Assembly (NCBI GenBank): GCA_017549085.1
Contig: JAFYVO010000142.1
Coordinates: 1-6,412, forward strand
Source of the DNA: Thermoguttaceae bacterium
GTDB taxonomy: Bacteria > Planctomycetota > Planctomycetia > Pirellulales > Thermoguttaceae
DNA length: 6,412 bases
Direction of reading: 5' to 3'
The number at the start of each line of letters is the position of its first letter. The first letter of the stretch is position 1. The notes under the pieces were generated by a model. The model was not told the origin of the DNA and made no database searches. It saw nothing but the letters and a program-made list of their open reading frames with translations. Both the position numbers and the translations under genes were made by a program. Positions 1 through 5,403 of this stretch are shown here, one piece after another.

Positions 1-9
1 AGTTTCCCG

Positions 10-1179
10 ATGCGTTGCTCTCGTTTGCTCCTTAGTCTCGCCGCGACGTCGGCCCTGTTCGGCGCCTCCGCGTTCTCCGTTTCCTCCGTTTTCGCCCAAG
101 ACGACGCTCCGGCCGCCGAAGCTAAAGCGCCCGAAGTCGACGAAAGCGTCTTCGACGTTCCGGAAGGTAAAGACGAAGCGTTCTACAAGCAACGCTTGAC
201 GGAAATCAGCGAAGCCCTCGCGCTCTTCCGCAAAACGAACCCGGACGCCGCCGCGTTCAACGAATTCTTCCTCAAACGCAACACCGCGATGATGACGTGC
301 TATAAGTATATGTCCGAAATCGCGGACCTCGACGCCAACGTTCGCGCCCGCTACTTCGGCCAATATATCGACGGGCTCGGGTTCTTCGGCAAACTCGACG
401 AAATTAACGCGCTCCTCGCCGCCGAAGAAGCGAAGGAAACGCCGGACGCGTCGCGCTTGAGCTCGCTCAAATACGCCGCCGCCAGCGTCGCCCTCGACAA
501 AGCGGTCGAAGCGAACGACGAAGCCGAAATCAAAAAGATCGCGACCGACCTGATCGCCAAAGGGAAAACCGACGATTTCTGGGCCTCCCGCGCTCCGTCG
601 ATCCTCGAAGACCTCGCCTCCTCGAACCCGGCGATCGGTCTTCCGTACTTGAAGGATATCTGCGCCGCTTACGCCGCGTCCGACGACGAAAACCGCAAGA
701 ATATCGCCGAACGTTTCGCCGGCAAAGTCCGCTTCGCCGACCTCGTTGGGAACGAAATGAAGGTCGAAGGGCTCTATCTCGACGGTAAAGAAATCGATTG
801 GGAATCGTACCGCGGCAAAGTCGTTTTGGTCGACTTCTGGGCGACCTGGTGCGGCCCGTGCCTCGGCGAAATCCCGAACATGACCGAAATGTACGAAAAA
901 TACAACGCCGCCGGTTTCGAAATCCTCGGCTACAGCATCGACGACGACCTCGAACGTCTGCACAAGTTCGAAGAAGAACGCAAACTGCCTTGGAAGACCG
1001 CGTCCCGCAAACTGACGCAACAAGCGGAAAAAGATTACGTTATCATCAGCTCCTACTACGGCGTCAACGCGATCCCGACGATGGTTCTCGTCGGCAAAGA
1101 CGGCAAAGTCATTAGCACGCGCGCTCGCGGCGAAGAACTCAAACGCCTCCTCGCCGAACAATTCCCGGAAGTCAAATAA
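10..1179 (+). CDS. Exported TlpA-type thioredoxin-fold protein
   Basis: Predicted exported thiol-disulfide oxidoreductase of the TlpA/ResA thioredoxin-like family, acting outside the cytoplasmic membrane. Residues 1-29 form a Sec signal peptide: basic start (MRCSR), hydrophobic core from Leu6 to about Phe22, likely cleavage after SVFA (Ala29). Residues 30-240 are an Ala/Glu/Lys-rich, probably helical region that I cannot assign to a family. Residues about 241-389 are the thioredoxin fold: VVLVDFWATWCGPC with the redox pair Cys281/Cys284, and the cis-proline loop AIPT (Pro356). The N-terminal region adds Cys97 and Cys217. The frame is open to the left edge (only three codons), so an earlier start cannot be excluded, but the signal peptide fits this ATG; its ribosome binding site lies outside the window or is absent. 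Planctomycetes are known to carry many TlpA-like exported proteins. The substrate is unknown; reduction of periplasmic or cytochrome c disulfides is only one family role. Confidence 0.88.
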   Translation: MRCSRLLLSLAATSALFGASAFSVSSVFAQDDAPAAEAKAPEVDESVFDVPEGKDEAFYKQRLTEISEALALFRKTNPDAAAFNEFFLKRNTAMMTCYKYMSEIADLDANVRARYFGQYIDGLGFFGKLDEINALLAAEEAKETPDASRLSSLKYAAASVALDKAVEANDEAEIKKIATDLIAKGKTDDFWASRAPSILEDLASSNPAIGLPYLKDICAAYAASDDENRKNIAERFAGKVRFADLVGNEMKVEGLYLDGKEIDWESYRGKVVLVDFWATWCGPCLGEIPNMTEMYEKYNAAGFEILGYSIDDDLERLHKFEEERKLPWKTASRKLTQQAEKDYVIISSYYGVNAIPTMVLVGKDGKVISTRARGEELKRLLAEQFPEVK

Positions 1180-1199
1180 GTTTCCGGAAGTCAAGTAAG
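1162..1199 (+). repeat. 19-bp tandem duplication across the stop codon
   Basis: Two adjacent 19-bp copies (1162-1180 and 1181-1199) differ at only two positions: C1164 versus T1183 and A1176 versus G1195. Copy 1 encodes the last five residues FPEVK plus the TAA stop of the thioredoxin-like gene. Copy 2 would encode the same FPEVK-stop in a frame shifted by one. Both differences fall at third codon positions and are synonymous (TTC/TTT and AAA/AAG). Confidence 0.85.
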
Positions 1200-1224
1200 C
1201 CGTTTCGACGCTTAACTTAACGCG

Positions 1225-1265
1225 ACGCCGCCTTCGAACGTTTTTCGTTTCGGAGGCGGCGTTTT
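1225..1265 (+). terminator. Rho-independent terminator after the TlpA-like gene
   Basis: The perfect 9-bp stem ACGCCGCCT (1225-1233) / AGGCGGCGT (1254-1262) is extended inward by an imperfect TCGAACG/CGTTTCGG arm with a bulge, around a T-rich loop. It is followed by a short T run (1262-1265) and further Ts. It lies 46 nt past the stop codon, as expected for an intrinsic terminator. Confidence 0.75.
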
Positions 1266-1479
1266 GGGTTTTAGCGCGCTCGGTCGACCTCGTTTTTTAA
1301 AACGTTGAAAAACGATGGTTTTAACTCCGCGTAAAATCCGCGATCTAATCCTTTGCGCCGGAGAAGGCGTCGTTTCGGTCGCCTGCGTTTTCCCGTTCAA
1401 CGTTTAAAAAGCCGAATAAATCGCCGACCGCGTTTTATCTATTGAAAAGCCGCGTCGACTTCGCGTCTTCGCCGACGAC
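1266..1479. other. Gene-free spacer between converging genes
   Basis: The gap between the two converging genes is 377 bp (1180-1556), and this is the part between their terminators. I see no supported gene here. A minus-strand frame of 62 codons (1212-1400) runs through the first terminator hairpin and looks spurious. A weak 7-bp inverted repeat TTAAAAC/GTTTTAA lies at 1297-1324. No tRNA or known RNA structure was recognised. Confidence 0.5.
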
Positions 1480-1531
1480 AAAAAACCGCCGCTCTCGAAC
1501 CTTTTCGCTTCGGTTCGGGAGCGGCGGTTTT
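1480..1531 (-). terminator. Long hairpin terminator of the acidic-protein gene
   Basis: The 20-bp arms at 1482-1501 and 1512-1531 pair along their full length with a single G-T-type mismatch, around a 10-nt loop. On the minus strand the hairpin is followed by six Ts (complement of A1480-1485), the classical order for a minus-strand terminator. It begins 25 nt past the TGA of the acidic-protein gene. On the plus strand it ends in only four Ts, so it may also stop readthrough from the left, but less strongly. Confidence 0.85.
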
Positions 1532-1556
1532 GCGTTGCTCGTCGGCGCGTCGTCGA

Positions 1557-1982
1557 TCAAAGATCGTCGTCGGAGTCTTCGTCGAAGACGTCTTCGTCGG
1601 CGTTGAAATCGTCGAAATCGTCGTCCGGCGTAAATTCGGAAGAGTCCGCGTCGTCGCCGCCGTCCTCTTCTTCCGGGTAATCCTCGTCGTCGATCGCTTC
1701 GTTAAACTCGTCGTCCGGGAGGACTTCAAAGTCTTCGTCGAAATCGTCGTCGAAGTCGTCCGAATCGAATCCGTCGTCGAACTCGTCGTAAAGCGCGTCG
1801 TCTTCGTCGTCGTAATCGAACGCGTCGCCGACGCTCAAAATTTCGTCGACGGAACCGTCGCGAAAGCCGGCGTCCAAGTCGCGGCGCTCGTCGTCAAAAC
1901 GCGACGCCGACGGAGCGCTCGACCGCGCGGCGAACGTCGGTTCGTCGTCCCATCTCGTTTCCTCGGAGCGAAAATCGTCCAT
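1557..1982 (-). CDS. Extremely acidic orphan protein (141 aa)
   Basis: Function unknown; I do not recognise a family. Of 141 residues I count 48 Asp and 18 Glu (47 %), against 7 Arg, all within the first 41 residues, with no Lys, His or Cys; formal charge is about -59. Fifteen Phe are scattered through the acidic part, with five at near-regular spacing (68, 72, 77, 81, 85) in a DDFDDDFDEDF-like stretch. There is no signal peptide or membrane segment, so it is probably cytoplasmic and largely disordered unless bound to a basic partner. The strand choice is supported by the ATG at 1982-1980, a GAGGT ribosome binding site 8 nt upstream, a possible TATAAT promoter at 2144-2139 and a strong terminator just past the stop. 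The opposite-strand frame (1530-1985) begins inside that terminator and gives an implausible Val/Arg-rich protein. Acidic proteins can act as DNA mimics, chaperones of basic proteins or RNA polymerase accessory factors; none of these is shown here. Confidence 0.72.
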   Translation of the reverse strand: MDDFRSEETRWDDEPTFAARSSAPSASRFDDERRDLDAGFRDGSVDEILSVGDAFDYDDEDDALYDEFDDGFDSDDFDDDFDEDFEVLPDDEFNEAIDDEDYPEEEDGGDDADSSEFTPDDDFDDFNADEDVFDEDSDDDL

Positions 1983-1990
1983 TGAATCTT

Positions 1991-1995
1991 ACCTC
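1991..1995 (-). promoter_or_regulatory. Ribosome binding site of the acidic-protein gene
   Basis: On the minus strand this reads GAGGT, 8 nt before the ATG at 1982. It is one of the main arguments that this locus is coded on the minus strand. Confidence 0.7.
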
Positions 1996-2138
1996 GTTAA
2001 TAACGCGACGCGTCGATAATTATTTTCCGTTCAACCGTTCGGATCTCGGTCGTTTATCGTTTTCCCCTCGTTCGCGCGCCGACGCGACGCCAAGCCGCTC
2101 GACGCTCGAAAACAACGCGAGACAAAAAACGATTCCAT

Positions 2139-2144
2139 ATTATA
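2139..2144 (-). promoter_or_regulatory. Candidate -10 box (TATAAT) for the acidic-protein gene
   Basis: The minus strand reads a perfect TATAAT here. A -35 element at the right distance is weak (TTTTCG with a 16-bp spacer), and no extended -10 TG is present. If used, transcription would start near 2132 and leave a leader of about 150 nt. A second weaker box (AATAAT, 2024-2019) would give a much shorter leader. Confidence 0.4.
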
Positions 2145-2527
2145 GCGCCCCGCGACGTTTCGAAAAGGGGGCCGACCGACGCGACGCCCTTCGTTGAATC
2201 AAAATCATCGGAAAATTTTCTCAAAAAGTTAAAAATTTTTCGTCTAATCCCTACCTTCGGCTTTTTTTTCTTTTTTTCGCGCCGTTTTTTCCTTTTTTTT
2301 CGTTTCGCGCGCCCTCCGCCGCTTCGTTCAAGATGAATTTCGGAAAAAAATCCGGACGAAATCGCGCTCCGCCCCCGCACGGGGCGCTAGGCGAAACCGC
2401 AATTTTGAACTAAAATAAGAGGACGGCGGTCTCGACGCTTCGCGCGGCGCTTTCGAAACGTCGCGGTCGCAAACCGCCGCCAAACGCCGACGGCAAACGT
2501 CGGAAAACTAGGCAAATTAGGCAAAAA

Positions 2528-2533
2528 AGAGGA
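2528..2533 (+). promoter_or_regulatory. Ribosome binding site deciding the GTG start of aspS
   Basis: AGAGGA stands 6 nt before the GTG at 2540. Together with alignment of the N-terminus to bacterial AspRS (an MRTxxCGxLR-like start), it fixes this GTG as the start codon. Confidence 0.75.
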
Positions 2534-2539
2534 AATACG

Positions 2540-4342
2540 GTGTTTCGAACTAAAACTTGCGGGGAATTGCGCGGCGCGAACGTCGGCGAAACGGTCGTTT
2601 TGAGCGGTTGGGTCGACTCGGCGCGCGACCACAGCGGCGTTTTCTTTGTCAACCTTCGCGACCGTTACGGCAAAACGCAAACGGTCTTCGACGCGGCGGC
2701 GGACGCGGCGCTCTTCGAATCGGTCAAAACGTTGCGCAACGAAGACGTCGTCCAAATCACCGGCGAAGTCATCGCTCGCCCGGACGGCCTCGTCAACCCG
2801 GATATGGCGACCGGCGAAATCGAAGTCAAAGCGACGAAGCTCGTCGTCCTGAACCGCTCCGAAGTCGTTCCGTTCCTCCCGAGCGCTCCGGAAGTCCCGG
2901 CGGACGAACTGCGCCTCAAGTACCGCTACCTCGACCTGCGCCGCGCCGAAATGCAACGCGTCCTCACGCTGCGCCACCGCGTCGTCAAAACGATGCGCGA
3001 CTTCTTCGACGAAAACGATTTCCTCGAAGTCGAAACGCCGATTCTCGGCAAAAGCACCCCGGAAGGCGCCCGCGACTACCTCGTTCCGAGCCGCGTTACG
3101 CAAGGCGCTTTCTACGCGCTCCCGCAATCGCCGCAACTTTACAAGCAGCTCCTGATGATCGCCGGTTACGACCGCTACGTCCAAGTCGCCCGCTGCTTCC
3201 GCGACGAAGACCTCCGCGCCGACCGTCAACCGGAATTCACCCAGCTCGACATTGAAATGTCCTTCATCGAAATGGAGGATATGATCGGGCTCCTCGACTC
3301 CCTCGTCGCGCGTTTGATGAAGGAGATCAAAGGCGTCGATATTCCGCTCCCGCTCCCGCGCATCTCTTACGACGAAGCGATGGAACGTTTCGGGCACGAC
3401 GCGCCGGACCTCCGCTTCGGAATGGAGCTGAAAGACGTTACGGAAATCGCGAAAACGGTCGACTTCAAGGTCTTCCGCGCCGTCGCCGAGTCGGGCGGCC
3501 GCGTTCGCGGGATCAACGTCAAAAACGCCGCCGACCAATTCAGCCGCCGCGATATCGACGGTCTCACGACCTGGACCGCGGAACAATTCGGCGCCAAGGG
3601 GATCGTTTGGTTCAAGGTCGACGCCGACGGCAAACTGACCGGCACGAGCGCGAAAAACTTCTCCGAAGAAGCCCTCGAAGCGATCGGCGCCAAGCTCGAA
3701 GCCGAACCGAACGACTTGCTCCTCTTCAGCTGCGGCGACTTCACCCTCACCTGCCGCGTCTTGAACGGTTTGCGCCGTCGTTTGGCCGCGCAACTCAAAC
3801 TTTACGACCCGGAAGAAATGAACTTCTGCTGGGTCGTCAACTTCCCGATGTTCGACTGGGACGAAGAAGAAAACCGTTGGGTCGCGACGCACCACCCGTT
3901 CACCGCGCCGCTCGTCGAAGACCTCCCGAAACTCGACGGCGATAACGACGCGATTCGCTCGATTCGCGCCCAAGCCTACGACCTCGTCCTTAACGGTTAC
4001 GAAGCGGGGGGCGGCACCATCCGCATTCACGACCCGGCGATTCAAAACAAAGTCTTCGGGCTCCTTGGGATGACTCGCGAAACGGCGAAAGAGCAATTCG
4101 GCTTCTTGGTCGACGCGCTCCAATTCGGCGCCCCGCCGCACGGCGGTCTCGCGCTCGGTCTCGACCGCGTCGTTATGTTGTTCGCGGGCGTCGATAACAT
4201 TCGCGACTGCATCGCGTTCCCGAAAACGGCGAAAGCGTCCGACCTGATGACCGGCGCCCCGTCGGAAGTCGCGTTGAAGCAGCTCGCCGAACTCGCGATC
4301 AAGTCGACCGTCGAACCGAAAGCGGAAAACGCCGACGCTTAA
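2540..4342 (+). CDS. aspS: Aspartyl-tRNA synthetase (bacterial type, probably non-discriminating)
   Basis: Cytoplasmic class II synthetase that charges tRNA with aspartate using ATP. Its 600 residues match the usual bacterial length of about 590. Order: N-terminal OB-fold anticodon-binding domain (about 1-105), linker RLKYRYLDLRR (125-135), catalytic core with STPEGARDYLVPSR (172-185), QSPQLYKQLLM (196-206), motif 2 CFRDEDLRADRQPEFTQLD (219-237), a bacterial-type GAD insertion (about 300-400), HHPFTAP (451-457), GGGTIRIH (490-497), motif 3 GLALGLDR (536-543), and FPKT near the end. All catalytic signatures are intact. His31 (in ARDHSG) and Gly83 (in RPDG) match the residues linked in Pseudomonas aeruginosa to charging of both tRNA-Asp and tRNA-Asn, where E. 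coli has Leu at the first site. This suggests a non-discriminating enzyme that works with the GatCAB amidotransferase; that is inference. It starts with GTG behind a good ribosome binding site and is followed by its own terminator. Confidence 0.97.
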   Translation: MFRTKTCGELRGANVGETVVLSGWVDSARDHSGVFFVNLRDRYGKTQTVFDAAADAALFESVKTLRNEDVVQITGEVIARPDGLVNPDMATGEIEVKATKLVVLNRSEVVPFLPSAPEVPADELRLKYRYLDLRRAEMQRVLTLRHRVVKTMRDFFDENDFLEVETPILGKSTPEGARDYLVPSRVTQGAFYALPQSPQLYKQLLMIAGYDRYVQVARCFRDEDLRADRQPEFTQLDIEMSFIEMEDMIGLLDSLVARLMKEIKGVDIPLPLPRISYDEAMERFGHDAPDLRFGMELKDVTEIAKTVDFKVFRAVAESGGRVRGINVKNAADQFSRRDIDGLTTWTAEQFGAKGIVWFKVDADGKLTGTSAKNFSEEALEAIGAKLEAEPNDLLLFSCGDFTLTCRVLNGLRRRLAAQLKLYDPEEMNFCWVVNFPMFDWDEEENRWVATHHPFTAPLVEDLPKLDGDNDAIRSIRAQAYDLVLNGYEAGGGTIRIHDPAIQNKVFGLLGMTRETAKEQFGFLVDALQFGAPPHGGLALGLDRVVMLFAGVDNIRDCIAFPKTAKASDLMTGAPSEVALKQLAELAIKSTVEPKAENADA

Positions 4343-4362
4343 TCCGGCTCCGCCGTTCAACG

Positions 4363-4414
4363 AAGCCGCAACCGTTCCGCCGTCGTTTTTCGCGCGTCGG
4401 AACGGACGGCTTTT
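4363..4414 (+). terminator. Intrinsic terminator after aspS
   Basis: The outer arm AAGCCG (4363-4368) pairs with CGGCTT (4407-4412), and the inner arm CCGTTCCG (4372-4379) pairs with CGGAACGG (4398-4405), with a small asymmetric internal loop between them. Four Ts (4411-4414) follow. It starts 20 nt past the aspS stop, so the next gene probably has its own promoter or depends on readthrough. Confidence 0.72.
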
Positions 4415-4477
4415 CCCCGCATAAAAACATTCCCCGCAAAACTTACGTTCGTCGACGCGACGAAAGGAAACCACGCA

Positions 4478-5299
4478 ATGCAAACCGAATACGACAAAAT
4501 TCAAGAAGCGGTCGCGGCGATTCGCGCCCGTTGGTCGAAAGAAGCGGAAGTCGGAATCGTCTTGGGCACCGGGCTCGGCGGCCTCGCCGACGCGATCGTT
4601 CCGGACGTCGTCATTCCTTACGAAGAACTGCCGTATTTCCCGCGCTCGACGGTCGAATCGCACGCCGGCAAGCTGATCCTCGGAACGCTCGAAGGGAAAT
4701 CGGTCGTCGCGATGCAAGGCCGCTTCCACTTCTACGAAGGCTATTCGGCGCAACAAATCGTTTTCCCGATTCGCGTTATGAAGGCGCTCGGCGCGTCGCT
4801 TCTCGTCGTTTCGAACGCTTGCGGCGGTCTCAACCCGCAATTCAAGCGCGGCGACGTCATGCTGATCGAAGACCATATCAACCTCCTCGGCTGCAACCCG
4901 CTCATCGGCCCGAACGACGACCGCATCGGGCCGCGCTTCCCGGATATGTGCGAACCGTATTCGCAAGAGTTGATCGAAAAAGCGCGCCAAGTCGCCGTCG
5001 AAAACGGCGTCCTCGTTCAAAAGGGCGTTTACGTCGCGGTCGCCGGGCCGAACCTCGAAACCCGCGCCGAATACCGTTTCCTTCGCGGAATCGGAGCGGA
5101 CGTCGTCGGGATGTCGACCGTTCCGGAAGTCATCGCCGCCGTCCACTGCGGAATGCGCGTCCTCGGCCTCTCGATCATCACCGACATGGGCTTGGCCGAC
5201 GCGCTCGAACCGGCGAACATCGCGGAAATCCTCGAAACCGCCGCGGGCGCCGAACCGAAAATGAACGCGATCATTCGCGGCGTCTTGCGTTCGCTTTAA
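4478..5299 (+). CDS. Purine nucleoside phosphorylase, trimeric (PNP/MTAP) family
   Basis: Phosphorolytic enzyme of purine salvage: purine nucleoside plus phosphate gives free base plus ribose-1-phosphate, in the cytoplasm. Its 273 residues are normal for the trimeric PNP family. Visible family motifs, with human PNP equivalents: GTGLGGL (Thr31 at the Ser33 phosphate site), ESHAGKL (His62/His64), GRFHFYEGYS (Arg82, His84, Tyr86, Glu87), NACGGL (Asn113-Ala114), AGPNLETRAE (Leu193, Glu194 = Phe200, Glu201) and VGMSTVPEVI (Met212, Ser213 = Met219, Ser220). Two pocket positions depart from standard PNP: Asp236 stands where human has base-binding Asn243 (SIITDMG), and Ile248 where human has His257, which contacts the ribose 5'-OH. 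Both changes resemble methylthioadenosine phosphorylase, whereas Glu194 is PNP-like, so substrate preference is uncertain (6-oxopurine, adenosine or 5'-deoxy nucleosides). An AAGGA ribosome binding site lies 9 nt before the ATG. It lies between aspS and ileS without overlap. Confidence 0.94.
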   Translation: MQTEYDKIQEAVAAIRARWSKEAEVGIVLGTGLGGLADAIVPDVVIPYEELPYFPRSTVESHAGKLILGTLEGKSVVAMQGRFHFYEGYSAQQIVFPIRVMKALGASLLVVSNACGGLNPQFKRGDVMLIEDHINLLGCNPLIGPNDDRIGPRFPDMCEPYSQELIEKARQVAVENGVLVQKGVYVAVAGPNLETRAEYRFLRGIGADVVGMSTVPEVIAAVHCGMRVLGLSIITDMGLADALEPANIAEILETAAGAEPKMNAIIRGVLRSL

Positions 5300-5337
5300 T
5301 CGCCGCCGACGCGTTTTCCCTTTCGCTTAAAACTTAT

Positions 5338-5374
5338 CGGAACGCTCGGCGCCGCTTCGTCGCGCGTTCCGTTT
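5338..5374 (+). terminator. Possible weak terminator after the phosphorylase gene
   Basis: The perfect 8-bp stem CGGAACGC (5338-5345) / GCGTTCCG (5364-5371) is followed by only three Ts. It lies 38 nt past the stop and 29 nt before the ileS start. It could be a terminator, an attenuating hairpin or part of the ileS leader. Confidence 0.42.
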
Positions 5375-5403
5375 AACCCATTAACGTTTAAGAGTTTACC
5401 GAT

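Larger units (their letters stand above)
1983..2539. other. 557-bp divergent intergenic region with AT-rich island
   Basis: It separates the divergent acidic-protein gene and aspS. Near the acidic gene it holds the 10-bp palindrome CGACGCGTCG (2006-2015) directly followed by ATAATTAT (2016-2023). Centre: A-tracts at about 2201-2204, 2212-2219, 2223-2227 and 2231-2240, then T runs of 8, 7, 6 and 8 bases between 2262 and 2300. Near aspS there is a small 6-bp hairpin (2370-2386), a possible TAAAAT -10 box on the plus strand (2411-2416) without a good -35, and a 9-nt repeat TAGGCAAA(T/A) at 2509-2526. A minus-strand frame over the T runs gives only a Lys/Arg low-complexity peptide and is not taken as a gene. 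No known regulatory RNA was recognised. Confidence 0.6.

Noticed and set aside
1212..1400. A minus-strand frame of 62 codons
   Set aside because: It reads through the terminator hairpin at 1225-1265, has no clear ribosome binding site, and has low-complexity Lys/Pro/Arg content.
1557..1850. Dense TCG/GTC trinucleotide repetition that could be called a microsatellite or CRISPR-like array
   Set aside because: There is no fixed unit or spacer pattern. It is explained by runs of Asp (GAC) and Glu (GAA) codons on the minus strand.
1530..1985. A plus-strand frame of 151 codons across the acidic-protein gene
   Set aside because: It starts inside the terminator hairpin, has no ribosome binding site and gives a Val/Arg-rich mirror of GAC/GAA codons. 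The minus-strand reading has a ribosome binding site, -10 box and terminator.
2054..2380. A minus-strand frame of 108 codons with a Lys/Arg-rich run
   Set aside because: The basic run is simply the T tracts read in reverse. It overlaps the candidate promoter and leader of the acidic-protein gene and has no domain.
4415..4477. A promoter for the phosphorylase gene in the gap after the aspS terminator
   Set aside because: A TAAAAA-like -10 near 4422 has no matching -35 at the right spacing, so it is too weak to list as a feature.
2387..5146. A 919-codon open frame on the minus strand opposite aspS and the phosphorylase gene
   Set aside because: It is in exact codon register with both sense genes, so a stop would need a TTA, CTA or TCA codon in the sense frame, and these are avoided by the strong codon bias. 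The translation is Arg/Asp/Val/Phe-rich with no recognisable domain, while the sense strand encodes two clear enzymes.
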